From positions 186,001-250,000 of the forward strand of contig JAJSPD010000025.1 in assembly GCA_021307315.1 (NCBI GenBank): 64,000 bases of DNA. Reading direction: 5' to 3'. The notes below the pieces were generated by a model, which saw nothing but the letters and a program-made list of their open reading frames with translations, had not been told where the DNA came from and searched no databases. This DNA comes from Bisporella sp. PMI_857 (Eukaryota > Ascomycota > Leotiomycetes > Helotiales > Helotiaceae). The position numbers and the translations under genes were made by a program. Shown piece by piece: positions 33,525-45,996 of this stretch; within the stretch, counting starts at the first letter, position 1; every line of letters starts with the position of its first letter.

Positions 33525-34648
33525 CTTGTTCTTGTGGCCCTAATCTACGATATCCGTTGGTAAATAATTGCCTTTTATATACCAGGAAAGGCTGAACAGG
33601 GAGTGGAATGGGCACTGAAAATGATGCGAGATTCTGATTCACGTGATGTGGTCTGAGAAATTGGTTCCACAAACTTAAGTGGGGCTGCTCATAGGACGAC
33701 GTTGTAACACAGAGTTCATGAATTTTAGTTTTGGTTGTTTATTCAGGAGGATATCGTCCGCGTTTCTCCTTAGCGTCGCATGTATTGAAGTCTTAGCCAA
33801 CGTTATTGAACTTGTTATCACCTCTGGCGACGGGTTGGTAACGTCTACGATGGGCCAGGTAAAGACTTAAAAGTCAGTTGAAAATGATTCATTAGCCGAG
33901 TATCCATCTAGACAGATAACTCCAGCAAGAATTCCTCCACGGCATTGCTGATGCTACGTTTATTTTATGCGACTTAACTATTGTACATATGATAGAGTCC
34001 TAATCTCATGACCACCCTATCAAGCAAATGCTGGGCAGGAGGACTTCTCATCAGTGTTATCGGGCAAATTAGCGAAATCAGAGAAATGGTATGGAGTCTT
34101 CTAGAAAACAAAATGGAAATTATCTTGGTTTCTTGGGTCCAATTGAGTTGCCAAGACTTTGGGGCAAGGAGGGGAACTCTGAAAGGAGCGGATTCCGTGC
34201 ACACTCCTAGAATTGACCACATCTAATAAAGCTGTAACCCATAAGAGTGTATGTGTAGAGAATATGCAAAACTTAAGGTATGAAGGCATCAACTGGAGCA
34301 TTCACTAACACGCTCAAAGTGTATATACTCACAAAACTCGGCTTATAGAACACAATCCGCCAGTCAAATGGCTCCCATGCATTGTCAATAGCTAGGCAAG
34401 AAATAAACCTACAAAAAGCCTCAGGATCCTAGTCCCTGTGGACTTGACACTCTAAAGCCGCCTCTGCTTCTCTCCGATCTCCTATTCTTCTGCTTTAATT
34501 CCATATTTTTTCCGGTACTCGTTCTCTTTTACGCGGGTCAGGCAACATTCAGCCTCCTCACCGGTAGTTTCCCCAATAGCCACTAACCTAAAACATTTTT
34601 ACTTACTTGTTTCTCCAAGCATTGCTATTAATTCAATGATCAACCTCG
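33525..34648. other. Divergent intergenic region
   Basis: 1.1 kb between the FluG-like and 2EXR genes. No gene is supported; small open frames near 33.7 and 34.1 kb lack features. Confidence 0.5.
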
Positions 34649-36584
34649 ATGTCTTCCAATAACAATAGGCCTCTACAATCCGGACCGCGCTACACTGCTC
34701 GAGATGTCGCTAAACTTGCACGAAGCATATCTACCATGCGAACAGGTGACAGTAGTGTTGGCAACGGGTATTTCACACCGACCATCTAACACAACCCCCA
34801 CGATTGACTTTATATGCGTGATTGCTGATCATGGGTCTCCTGACAGTACTCTCGGAATATCGTTATGGAACGCTTCAGCGGGGAACTCTAGTACCGCACC
34901 TGAACAAGGCGTCGACAAGGCTGAAGAAGTTGCCACGGCTCCCTCTGGCTCATTAAGTCAGAATTCGGAGCAAGACTGGCCCGATCTTGCCATGGGAGCG
35001 GCTATTCCACGGAACAAAAAGAATCGACCCTCCAATACCCTTAGCAATCACATTCAATCCCAAACATGTTTACGATTCTGGTCCCAGGCTGATGCTTGGA
35101 CCCGGCGCGGACCTCACAATGGTCAAGCTCAAGCTCAAGCTCAGCTAAATGCCCACCAGCAGATTGAAGGCCGATCTAGGAACTGGCGTGGATCTCATGG
35201 TCATGGGACTCAAGCTCGAAGAAGTCTTCGTGGTGGTCGTGGACATGGCCGGGGAGGTGCCTTTGGTAGTTTTCACAGATTGGCCCCAAACCAAACTACA
35301 ACGTTTCAACCTATCCCTCCCAATTTGAAGGAGACCCAGAACCAGAATGCCATCACTTCATCTACCTCTGGCAACTCAGAGAATTGTGCTGGCCCCAACA
35401 ATTATGGTCATCCAATTCATGTCATTCACGCGTAAGCCAAGATGTTCCTTGAGGTCCGACATCTACTGACATTTTCAGTCTTCCTCCTGTAATCTTTATG
35501 AAGTTCTCTGAGCTTCCAGCGGAGATACGCAGCAAGATCTACAGGATGGCTGCCATGGAGCCGCGATTGCTTGAAATCGTGCGTACTCGCAACCATTCCG
35601 AGGCTCTGTTGTCCGAGGCTTCCCGCTCTATACCCCCAATATTACTTGCAACTTTTGAGTCTCGGGAGGAGACCATTGGCTTGTTTGAAAGACGCTTCTT
35701 CAACACCAATACTAATGATGACACGGAACGTGGCATTTACTTCAACCCCGCCGCGGATATCCTTTACTTTGCGGCCGACAAGGAAACCACAAGACCTGCT
35801 TGCTTGAATACAATTTGGGGTGTCTCTAAGAAGATGATAAAAAAGGATGTTCCCCGCGTAGCGATCGAAATGACTGGGCGTATCACAACTTGCTGTAATT
35901 TGGATGACGATGGTGCCGGCTGGGCTATCAATGGTGGAGCCACGTTGATGCAGATCCTCCATGGAGTCCATCCATCACTCTGTTCCGGTCTAAATAATTT
36001 CCCCGGTTTTCAAGGCTTGACGGAGATATCCTTCGTCGTCCCTTCCAACCTATGGCCAGTCCCTAGCGGGCAAGTCACCCCTCAGCATTGCTTTCGACCT
36101 GCTGTACACGATGGATTGACCAAAGGTCAGCAGAGATTCAAGAACAGAATTCTGCAAGATCGGGCCGCAATTGCGGCAAATGGCGCACCAGATGGCGTTG
36201 GCGAAGACCACAAATGGAATGGAGATAAGATGCCTACTATCAAGTTCGTGTCCATGGGTAAGAAGGCAGGCGGAGGCAAATTTCTGGTTTGGGACGCAAT
36301 GGCTCTCACTAAGAGTGATACGAATCATATTCTTGAGAATGGGTGGTCCTTCATCAATGGCATTAGCAACAGAACCCACTGCCAGATCCATATTCCCAAG
36401 GCAGATGGTGGCGAACAACAGCGAGAAATTGGATTCCAAGGCAATTACGATGACGTCAAGGAAGCTAAGGAGGAAATACTGAAAAAGCTGGTATGGGTTT
36501 GTAGTACCGCAGAACTAGGCTTTGCTAACTTCTGAACAGCAGAACAACGGCCGTAGATATCAGGTCATCGCTAACATGCGCTAA
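34649..36584 (+). CDS. 2EXR-domain (F-box-like) protein with disordered RGG-rich N-terminus
   Basis: The deduced protein is 586 residues from four exons; introns are 34768-34846, 35432-35478 and 36491-36539. Residues 1 to about 235 are low-complexity. They contain a QAQAQAQ run and an Arg-Gly stretch (RGGRGHGRGGAFGSF) like RNA-binding RGG boxes. The second intron joins this part to FSELPAEIRSKIYRMA, the opening of a 2EXR domain (a fungal F-box-like module), which continues with FAADKETT. The last intron has a good branch site (GCTAAC) and changes the C-terminus to a short basic end, NNGRRYQVIANMR. If unspliced, the protein would end in AELGFANF at 36535. The function is unknown. The combination of an RGG region and a 2EXR domain may be specific to a small family. 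Confidence 0.82.
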
Positions 36585-37544
36585 TATGCAGGACAGCATC
36601 TGGTCTCGTATATCAAGGAATAAATATTGTGAATGGCGCTTTCTTTGTTCTTACGCCGGATTTTACTCTCTTGGTATAGTTGGACTGCATCTAAAATTGG
36701 CATATATTTTTTGGCCATAAAAGTTGACTTGTTTCTGGGGTATTCCTGTCGAACCATTTTCCTAGTATCTTGGCATTAAATCAGACTTAGCAATGAGAAA
36801 TCATGCCTCCATCATCGCCTATTTTCGTTCTGTAATGTCAGGTGTTGAGTGCGGGAGGCTCATTTAGCGGTGCCATCAACCTGACTCAAGTCTCATATCA
36901 AATCGGACGTCGTGATTTGAGAGAATGCGAGACGCCTTCTTGAGAGATCTTCGTGAATTTCGGCTTTCCTGATCGATGCTCCTGAGTACGGCAGACTTTG
37001 CAAGATAATCGACGCATTACTTTGCAGATGTCCCCACATCACTGTTGGTTGTGTAATGTTGTGTAACTCAAATTGCTTTTCAGCATTCGCGTTCTTGGCG
37101 TGGCAAATCATCACCTAAAACTCTGCAAGCCTGCGTATCGCACCTGAACGGCAGAACTCACTCTGTGACGTTCCTCTCATACACTCGTGTCTCAAAATCT
37201 TCCGGCTACCTTTTCAAATTTGACTTTCGATAATATACTGACACGGAATATACCTACCAGGCTTATGCCGAATCTTAGTCGCTAATCTTTATCTCGGTAG
37301 CTCTGACCTTCTAGCTACTTTCCCACGTCTGTCAAATATGTTCAAAAATTCAAAGTGAGTCACGCATTCGTTTTAGCACAATGGTAATATCTGTCATAGA
37401 TTCAAAATCCTATCTACAACAAACAGGGATTCGTTATTGTTCACACCATCAACTCCTATCAAGAACTATCATACATTCCATCTACCGAAAAGTCAACCAA
37501 CACCTCTATATCGTTTCCCGTCCGTTTCCCAAGAAAGTATCCAT
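36585..37544. other. Intergenic interval
   Basis: 960 bases between convergent genes, with no supported feature. Confidence 0.45.
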
Positions 37545-39016
37545 TTATGTGTGACCAATCAAACCCTCCTGAGGAGCATTATCAGGGTTAATGTCAGTAC
37601 CCTCAAAGCCCAATGCAGTATTCCAGGCATTAGCTGTGGTCTCATCTCTCGTTCCGAGGGCCTGAATGTCAGCCTGTGCAGTCTTGCAAGCATCAATCGC
37701 GTCCTCGGCGGCTCCACAAACGTTGCCAAGTTGATCGCAGATGCGGTTGGTGATGATGTTGGGGTTCAAGGCCTCTTGTTGGCCCTTGTTGACGACTGGG
37801 TCAATGGCTTGGAAGGTGAACTCATCGACACTTCGACCATTGAGACCGGGTTCGAACTTGATGGTTGGGGTGCAGGTTCCGAAGTCGAGACCGAGGGAAG
37901 AAACTTGTTGTCCTGGATCGACTCCCTCAGGTGGGACGGCGCCGCCGGCATTGTCATCGGCTGCATTGTCATCAGCGGCGTTGTCGTTGCCAGCATTGTC
38001 ATCGGCGGCGTTGTCATCGGCAGCATTGTTGTTGCCAGCATTGTCGTTACCAGCATTGTCATTTGCGTTATCGTTTCCTGCGTCCGCCTCGGCCGTGGCA
38101 GTAGCCGCAGCTCCGCGAGTGACGGTGACGAACGTAGTTGCCTGGCATTCAACAGTGGCAGCAGTGGAAGTAGCAGCAGCGGCCGCGGTGGTAGCCTGTT
38201 ATGATGTTAATCACAGGTCTTGTCCTACAAAGTTTCAAAACTTACGGCAGCATCATCATTTGCGTTTCCAGTACCCGCATTGTCTTCCGTATCTGCATTG
38301 GCACCCCCCGCGTCCGCATTGTCTCCTGCATCTGCATTGTCTCCTGCGTCTGCGTTATCTCCTGCGTCTGCGTTATCTCCTGCGTCTGCGTTGCCTGCTG
38401 GTGCTTCTCCAACGTTTCCTGCTGCGTCCTTGGTGTCAAAGTTGGTGAAACCATTAGCAGCCATGACATCAGCAACACTTAATCCATCAGCGTTCAATGG
38501 ACTGGTAAGCGAAGAAGCGGCATTGGCATTCTCGACGTCTGATCCATCAACATCTGGGTCGACAAGTGGCACAATACCACGGAGGAGCTCATTAGCAGGA
38601 AGTGTTGGGTCTGAGCAAACGGTTGGGATGGAAACTGCGAAGGGGTTGAAGTTCTGTTCAGCCCCGACGAGACCACGAGCTGCAGCAACGGCATCATCAC
38701 CCTCTCCAAGCGTCTCAAGGATCAAATCGGCATGTGAAAGCTGCTAAAATTAGCTCCGAAGGTGAGAAGCCCAGAATCTGCCTTACCTTGGCACAAGGAT
38801 TTGCTGCTGCAAGAAGGAAGCTGATTGCAGCTCCGGCTAACGTTGCTGCCTCTCCAGGCTGTCCACCACTAGTAACAGCTGATATGGCAGCGATTGGAAT
38901 TTGCTCTTGACCAAAACTATAATTGTTAGCTCGGGCCTCTGAGATCGATAGAATATCACATACCGAGCCTCAGCAATTGCCACGAGAGCTGAAATAAGGG
39001 CTACCTTAGAATACAT
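37545..39016 (-). CDS. Secreted Asn/Ala/Asp-repeat protein
   Basis: The deduced protein is 442 residues from four exons; introns are 38917-38963, 38741-38786 and 38196-38245, all GT-AG and all restoring frame. The signal peptide is MYSKVALISALVAIAEA. An Ala-rich helical part follows (ISFLLAAANPCAK, LILETLGEGDDAVAAARGL), then a conserved-looking globular region with CSDPTLPANELLRG. Next come two low-complexity blocks: hexapeptides NADAGD, then pentapeptides of the ADDNA/GNDNA type after an Ala/Thr stretch. The C-terminal about 90 residues contain several Cys (CTPT, ICDQLGNVCGAAEDAIDACKT). The product is extracellular or cell-wall associated; its role is unknown. The plus-strand open frame over the repeats is an antisense artefact of the repeat composition. 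Confidence 0.85.
37946..38078. repeat. 15-bp minisatellite inside the secreted repeat protein
   Basis: About nine imperfect 15-base units, coding on the minus strand for ADDNA/GNDNA-type pentapeptides. A length change in whole units would keep the frame. Confidence 0.8.
38311..38394. repeat. 18-bp minisatellite inside the same gene
   Basis: About four to five 18-base units, coding on the minus strand for NADAGD hexapeptides. The copies differ mainly at wobble positions. Confidence 0.85.
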
Positions 39017-40519
39017 CTTTATCAAGGGAATGAAAGATGAGGTTTCGAAATTCAAAAAGGAGTGAAATTTGACTTTAACGGAAGAAGAATAAAAGGAACC
39101 TGCCCAGAAAGTAAAAATATAAATCGAAGAGAATGCAAAAGTTCACAGAACTTGAAACGAATGTGAAAGCCGAAAGTCAAGAAGTTGAAGATGCGATGAG
39201 GAGAGAAATGTGGGAAGGAAAACATCGACCTATATAGAAACTTAAGGATGCACGCATGGTTGCTGTCGTAGCATGGGCGCAATATTCTCGCTCTTCCAAG
39301 ATGAGCCTTCGGTAGATCATACTTGGAGGTACTCTTAGATGAACCATTTTGACAGCGCTAAGCTCAAGTTTGTCGTTGACTAGCCGGATGGTGAACAGCG
39401 GCTCTTCTGATGGGTCTACGAGCTATGATTGGCACGGAGGAGAGATGTGTCCCACAAAGTCGGGCCCATGACCGTTTCTGGGGGAGCCGCTCATCTCAGA
39501 GAGGCAACCGAGTTCTTGGAAGGTCTTAAAAGTCATTACAGTCTCGGATCGGAAACTGACAGCGCTTTGAAAGATGGAGCATGTTGGTCGATACCAAGAG
39601 CTTGGCGTCTGAAGTAGATGGAGCGGATATCGCGTCTAAGATTGACGCGGAAGTGCCAAGTAAACAAATTTCCTATCCCAGTTAGTAGATGGAGCAGCGG
39701 AGAACATGCAGCCAATTGAAGTGCAATAATAAGCCCCACCCTTCCGGATGCCAAGGATGGGTCAAACTTTGCTCGCACCTTTCCGACACAGGGGCTGTTT
39801 GAGCCTCCTTGCCACATGGTTGTGCGTAGCTTGTTGACCACCTAAGTTTGTATGTGATCAGCATCATCATTGTGTTCCCTTTTCAAAGTCCAGACGAAAG
39901 TCTGGATCGCATAAAAATCTTGCTCACGGAAGCTGAGCCTCCATGCAGAAGAAACAATCCTCGGCGCTTGGCAAATGCCTTTTCATCATCCATACCATTG
40001 GCATCTTAAGGATCGACTCGTTCATCTCATCAGTAGTACTATAACGACATTCATGCGATTAGCGATCGTTTACAAGCATGATCTTCTGAGCTTTGGTAAT
40101 CATGCTGCCGTCTTCTCATGCTGCACATCTGATTGCACGTCATGGCTAAAAACATCATTGATGTGAAGTTGTGCGCGGAGTCTTTATTATGTCTTATAAG
40201 TTTAACTCTCACATCTTGAACAAATTGTCCACACGATATTGAAATACGGTCCAGCGACGTTGATTTCACATGTAGACATGACCATATTCTCGAAGATATT
40301 GCATACGCATTTCGAGACAGTAGGTGATCTTAGCATTCAAAACAGCTTTACAAGAATTCTCTGTTGAAAACAGAGAGCATGCATCAAGTTGTATAACGCC
40401 TCTGGTCTCCTTGATGTGGAACACGAGTAAGTTTCAGCAAAACGTGTTCTTTCCGATCGAAGATGAGCCCATGCGCACGTGGAGTGCCTTATTCGTACGT
40501 AGACTAAGACCGTCTGATC
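39017..40519. other. Intergenic interval
   Basis: 1.5 kb containing the promoter of the repeat protein and the 3' flank of the sulfotransferase-like gene. No gene is supported. Confidence 0.45.
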
Positions 40520-41311
40520 TCACTCGAGGTTTTCTGCCTCTTTCTGCTTTGCCAACTCGGCTAGAACATCCCTCTTATACTCAACCCAGTCATCAGCCCG
40601 AGGAAAGTTTCCTTCAGGAACATCCTTTCCTAAGAACATACACAGAGGCTCCCAGCCTTGTTTGACCTCATATTCCAATATGTCTCGTCCTCGTTTCTTC
40701 GCAGCAACACGAACGCCATCATTATGGTCTCTGAGACGCTGAATTCCATCTTTCTCTGGATTGGAGCCCCAAACATAACGATGTGTCACTGTGCTGATTG
40801 GAGACGGATGCTTTTTGTGTGCATGCCAAATGGTTAGTCGCATGCTCTCAAGCCACTTATCTTCATCTCTGGTCGTCAACACGATTTTAGCATCAGGATA
40901 CGCGTCCATTAGCTCTTCATAAAAAAGAGCTCCAGGAATGTCTGTGATGCCCTAAAGAATATCTATATTAGCCAATATATGTTAGCTTGGAAGAAAGGGA
41001 AACATACAGCCCAATCTCCCAAGATATCATCGAATTCCTGGCAGCCTAAAGGTGTTCCCTTACCTCCGAATTTGGCCTGGAAAGCTGCCAGCCATGCGTC
41101 GACATGGCCATGCTTCTTCACCTCACGCATATGGTAGATCGGGCTATACCCCAGAGTTTGAAGCCCATCCGAAAGAGCTGTCACTACGATTAGCTTATAT
41201 ATTCAATAAGAAACCCTCGGAATATCTACACTGTGTCCCTGTGCGACACATCCCAAGACACAGAACCTCCATTCGCACCGATCTATGCTTCTTCACAACC
41301 TGTTCAGACAT
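40520..41311 (-). CDS. P-loop sulfotransferase-like protein
   Basis: The deduced protein is 229 residues from three exons; introns are 41184-41229 and 40952-41007. The N-terminal P-loop is CLGMCRTGTQ (about residues 18-27), followed by LTALSDGLQTLGYSPIYHM, DILGDWAGITDIPGALFYEEL and KIVLTTRDEDKWLESM. This is the pattern of fungal Sulfotransfer_4 proteins, often mis-annotated as NAD-dependent epimerases. The C-terminus has the usual PLCMFLGKDVPEGNFPR motif. The first intron splits the P-loop from the next helix, which explains why the N-terminus is easy to miss. The donor is a phosphosulfate by family knowledge; the acceptor is unknown. Confidence 0.86.
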
Positions 41312-42499
41312 GTGGAGAGAATGAATCGAAAATATGCAATTAAACCAGTTTAAATCCAGCTATACTGAACACAATAGTGGAGGACATATGACAAGTTAAT
41401 TATCGCCTTTTATACATAGAGAGCGCGCATGGAATTCTCAACTGAGCAATTCCGAACAATCACGTTTTGCAGGGGAGGTCGGGAGAAACAGGATCCTCTC
41501 ATCATTATGTCCTCGTGGTAGATATTTAGCAATACAAAAATGGTGGTACAATGGAGGAATAAAGTGGAAATATGGCACGTATTATGATCACATGTGTCAA
41601 ATGAGTTTTCACAGCAATATTGATGATGATGAGGCTTGAGATGAGCTCAATTTAGTACTTGCTCAATTGAAGCTTGCTGACCCCGCTTTTCGATTGATGA
41701 GCCTTGGCACCAACCAGCCTGGCAGAATCGAGACAGAGGGTTAACGAGTTCAGCACATTATCTGAGTAAACTTTTGAACGACAATGAAAAAAGTATTTAC
41801 TGAGAAGATGACCTTAGCAGCCTCGGTGAGTAGCCGCAACGAGTCTCCGGTATTAAGATCCCTTTGAAAGAACGAAAGCATTGTCAGAAGATACAGAAGG
41901 AACAGCTAGCTAATGAACTTATAAATCATAGATGCCTGCAAAAGATAAGCTCAGCTGGAGCATCATAGGTACCCGTCTGTCACACAACATCGTTATAAAT
42001 AATACTTTTGTATGCACAAGTACTGAGCTGGACTCGCTTAATAAAGGGGCCTGGGGAAGTTGTACAACGTCAAATTTAACGAGTACCCACGATGACCCAA
42101 TGAACACAAGAACAAACTTAACCAAGTTCGCAACGATAGGAGTTACTACTAAGCCCCTTTTTAGCTTTTCGGTTAATCATTTCCATGGACCGGGCTCTCG
42201 AAGAACCGGCCGGATATTGTCACTTGGCAGGGTTACATGGTGGGGAAAACAATCAATCTTCCGTATCGGTGAAAAATTATCCCACTACTAACCCTCCTCT
42301 ACATCACTACTTTATTCCAATTTCTGTAGATTTCTGGGGTTTGCATTCAGGAAGAGAGTGACGGAAAATCCAATTCCCAGCGGTTAGTTGGCTGTGCTAG
42401 TGCACAATTTCCTGTACTTCATGGATAACCTTACTTAATACCTAGCATCTCGTTGAATCTCATGGTGGGTTCTCGTCCACCTCTTCTCGGCTGTTTAAA
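41312..42499. other. Intergenic region upstream of the PL9 gene
   Basis: 1.2 kb without a supported gene. Three plus-strand hexamers fitting the loose CreA consensus SYGGRG occur within 450 bases of the PL9 start (42051, 42240, 42334). The motif is short enough that this count is near chance. Confidence 0.35.
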
Positions 42500-43956
42500 A
42501 TGAAGTTCTCATTATTGATTGCAACAGTTGTGACTGCGTACTCGCAGCTCTCGTCATGTGTTACCATCTACGTGTCTCCTACAGGCTCAGACAGCGGGAC
42601 TGGAACTATCACGTCACCTCTGAAATCTATACAATCCGCCGTTGATCTTGCCACAGCAGGGTCAACTATATATTTGCGAGGTGGAACATATGCTTTGACC
42701 AAGAACGTTCAGTTCAGCAAGAGCGGAACATCCTCTGCACCATACATCGTCTCAGCATACAGTACAGAGAAAGTGATACTTGATGGGGAGGCTCTGACTG
42801 GGTATCCATTTCCTATACACTGCTGTTGTAAAGAGAAGCTTTGCTGATTGTCTGAAGCACGCCCGCGGCAGTAGGTGGCTCGCTAGCCAACGCTGATCGC
42901 GGAATCTTCCACATCCAGAATGCGAACTACTGGAGGTTTTACAACCTCGAGTAAGAGATTAGCCCCCTTCCAAGTACAGAGCTCACCTCTGGTCTATAGG
43001 TTCATAAATGGTCCCTACGGAGTGTACAATCGTGATGCTTCCAACAACTACTTCGAAAAAATTATCACCCGTGATAACTATGAATCAGGTATATGAGCTA
43101 TTTTGCATTCCTTTCTTGGAGCAAAGCTAAATATGCATAGGCTTCCAACTGGAAGGTGCCTCAGCGAACAATGTGGTGCTGTATCTTGACTCTTATGGCA
43201 ACCGGGATCCGCGCAAGAACGGAGAGAGCGCCGATGGATTCGCATGCAAGTCCGGCTCAGGGACTGGCAACGTGCTCCGCGGAGCAAGAATCTGGAATAA
43301 TGTAGACGATGGAGTCGACCTCTGGTAAGATCTTATAGTTCATCCAGAACCCAGACTAACCGAGATGAAAGGGAATTCGCATCGCCCGTAACGATTGAGA
43401 ACACCATTGTTTGGGGTAATGGCTACAATCGGTAAGTCAACAACCCTTGGATAATAACCCTTAGGTTTGATGCCAAATCAGATGCTAATGTACTTCTAGT
43501 TGGGGCTTCAGTGACTTTGCTGGAGATGGAAACGGCTTCAAGCTAGGCGGCGGCTCCACAGGCGCCATACCAGCAGCGAACCACATCATTAAGAACTGCA
43601 TCTCTTTCCTCAACGCCGTGGACGGCTTCATCGACAATGGCCAAGCTGGATCGCTTACCCTAACACGCAATACCGCCTTCAATAATGGACGCCATGGCTT
43701 CAGATTCGGATCGTCCACTTCGACCTTTACCAGCAACATAGCAGCATCCAACAAGGGCAATCCGACAGATGTAACAGGAACGCAAACTCAGAGCGGAAAT
43801 AGCTGGAACATCGGTGGGACATGGAGCAATGCCACCTTTAAGAGTGTTAGCGCAAGTATTATGGCGGGAGCTAGAGCATCTGACGGAAAGATCGTGGGTA
43901 GTGATTTCCTGCTACCTACTAGTGGGGCGGCGATTGGAGCAACAACCTACTGGTAG
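42500..43956 (+). CDS. Secreted pectate lyase, family PL9
   Basis: This enzyme is a right-handed parallel beta-helix that degrades pectate outside the cell. The deduced product is 394 residues from six exons; introns are 42802-42857, 42951-42999, 43089-43140, 43325-43371 and 43432-43499. The signal peptide is MKFSLLIATVVTAYSQLSSC. The start of the mature protein, IYVSPTGSDSGTGT, is typical of PL9 and related beta-helix proteins. Later motifs are GTYALTKNVQFSKSGT, NNVDDGVDLW, IENTIVWGNG and GDGNGFKLGGG. In the last, Lys257 matches the family's proposed catalytic base, and nearby Asp residues match the calcium site. All joins restore frame. It is the second pectate lyase in the window and unrelated in family to the PL3 gene at 10.4 kb. 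Confidence 0.93.
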
Positions 43957-44037
43957 TAGAGCTAGTGAAAATAAACCAGTAGATAAACTATCATGATCAG
44001 AATCTAGTGCAAAATTAGGTCTCCTGCATGCTCATGT

Positions 44038-45171
44038 CTAGTCGTCGTCACCGGGAAAACCTCCATACCACTTGAAATTTGGCTTGGCGGCCTCCACTTT
44101 AAACTTTTCCACCAACACAACCTTTAGATCTGCTCTCCAGCCATCTTCTCGGTCTCTCTTTTCACTCAACATCCTACACAAATCTCGGCAAAACGCCAAC
44201 TTTGTCTCTCGATCGATAGTCTCGTCTTCGATCTCGAGTTCAAGGAATCGAAGTGACTTCAGATGTAGTACTCCACCTTGTACCCAATCATAGTTTGCGT
44301 TAAGGAGATGATTGCCCTCACATCCCTCATTCCCAGATATATTAATTGAGCCGTCAACGATCGCATTGAGAGAGCCCTTGATGCTTAACTTCAAACCCAA
44401 AACTCTTTCCCAAAGTCTGCACAGATCTATCCATTCTCCGCTACCCTTCCCTCTCCCATCAAGAGACATGCTTGCAAGGCCACCAATCCCACCCCCGATG
44501 CTATCCATGCCACCTGTCCGCAAGTCTCTCGCCAGCACTTCTAGAGACGTCCATCGAACAGCCTCCCTTTGCCATGTTTTCAGGCCACGCGTGAATTGTC
44601 TAGCTGCATACACGCCACTCCAGAACCAGTTCACAAAGACGAATGCGTTGGTGTGGAACGGCAATAGCCGTACCTCTTCATATATCTGGTGACAACTCAC
44701 AAGCAAACCTGTGGGCATCTTGCCTTGGATACCGTGACAGAGAGCACTTGTGGTCGTTGTCATAATCATCGGATCACCAATGGGGTGACCAATATTTAAT
44801 ATTTGTGTCTTCTGTAAGGCGATATCGTAAGTGCCCAAAATTGGTTGTGACTCCGAGTTGCCATTTAGGCATCCAGTTCCGTTATCATGCTGAGAGGCCG
44901 CAAAAATGAAGGTAGTATACTGCAATTTCTCAAATTGGCTCGGAGCTGGTGGAGAAATTGTCGTAGGAGACAACAGATTTGGGTGGTATATCTCATGAGA
45001 GCGCAAGACGTAGGAATAGATGTGCATTCGAATTTCTAGAGGAATCGTCAACAGTATTGTGCCAACTTTACACTTGTTGCGATCGGGAGTCGGCTCTAAC
45101 GGCGTCAAAGGCTCTGGAATTGCTGAAAAGTAGAATAGCATCGATATTATGCTCTTTGACAAAGAACACAT
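44038..45171 (-). CDS. Uncharacterised F-box-like / DUF7730-type protein
   Basis: A single long open frame. The best ATG is 45171, giving 377 residues. The frame is open a little further upstream but only from a GTG. The region GTILLTIPLEIRMHIYSYVL resembles the opening of fungal F-box-like and 2EXR/DUF7730 proteins. CHQIYEEVRLLPFHTNAFVF follows, a second landmark of that group (short QIYxEA..F..N.F line). The C-terminal half is charged. The role is unknown, and an upstream exon cannot be excluded. It ends about 80 bases from the convergent PL9 gene. Confidence 0.75.
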   Translation of the reverse strand: MCSLSKSIISMLFYFSAIPEPLTPLEPTPDRNKCKVGTILLTIPLEIRMHIYSYVLRSHEIYHPNLLSPTTISPPAPSQFEKLQYTTFIFAASQHDNGTGCLNGNSESQPILGTYDIALQKTQILNIGHPIGDPMIMTTTTSALCHGIQGKMPTGLLVSCHQIYEEVRLLPFHTNAFVFVNWFWSGVYAARQFTRGLKTWQREAVRWTSLEVLARDLRTGGMDSIGGGIGGLASMSLDGRGKGSGEWIDLCRLWERVLGLKLSIKGSLNAIVDGSINISGNEGCEGNHLLNANYDWVQGGVLHLKSLRFLELEIEDETIDRETKLAFCRDLCRMLSEKRDREDGWRADLKVVLVEKFKVEAAKPNFKWYGGFPGDDD

Positions 45172-45996
45172 CGATAGGTGATATATGTTTGAATTCTTGC
45201 ACAGAGCATGCACAGAACATGCACAGAATACTCTTAAGTATCCTTCTATGCAAGGTATGAATAAACTGTGAAATTCCGGAGATCAAAACGGTGCCGGAAT
45301 GCCTTAGAGATGGTTCAGGAAATAGAAACTGCGTTCCGAATCACCAAAGCAATGGATGAAGATGGAAGTATAGCTGAAAACTGTCAAAGGTTGGAAATAG
45401 TTATGGCATTAGCCAAGCCCAGCAGTATGTAAGTTTAACTTTCAACGCTAATCCAAAACTAATGAAGCAAATTGAAAGACGCAATTTTTTTTTAAAAAAA
45501 ATGATGAGGCAGTTGGGGTTTTATATACCATTAACATCTTTTCTGTAGTTGGTAGGATACGAAAGGCATAAGCTGTCAGCCTTCCTGCCAAGGAATCCAC
45601 TCTGCTGATGCTCCAACCTGGTCAAGGTCTGAGTGCTGACTCTATCAACTCCTCCAATAGCCGCCGCTACGTAGGGTGTTATCATACGAGGATGGCCATA
45701 TGCATTGGCCCAAGGAGCCAGGTTAGTTAAGTATTGGTTAGTTAAATGTTGGTAGGCTCAAAAGCCAAGAACAAACGGTAATATGCCATTGATAGATCGT
45801 GGACATCTTGATCCTCTCGCTGCGTCGAGTGTTCTCTTACGTGATCTGTCAGAACCTGCTGAAAGGTCGTTCTATAGCAGAAGGCCTGTATAGCCAGAAC
45901 GCGGATAAGATCTGAGTGACGACAGCTGTGTCGATGTATCTTTTGATCCAGTACCTGGTTTGCTTGGTATATGGTCCAAGAGCAAGGTGCATCATC
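45172..45996. other. Intergenic interval
   Basis: 825 bases with no supported gene. A short imperfect tandem pair of GTTAGTTAAGTATTG-like units is at about 45724-45755. Confidence 0.45.

Noticed and set aside
36050..36439. 129-codon minus-strand open frame
   Set aside because: Lies wholly opposite the 2EXR coding exon. No independent support.
37437..38204. 255-codon plus-strand open frame rich in Val/Ile/Ser
   Set aside because: It is the antisense reading of the 15-bp repeats of the secreted Asn/Ala/Asp protein. The minus-strand gene has a signal peptide and consistent introns.
42051..42339. Three CreA-like SYGGRG hexamers upstream of the PL9 gene as a repression signal
   Set aside because: The degenerate hexamer is expected at about this frequency by chance in 450 bases.
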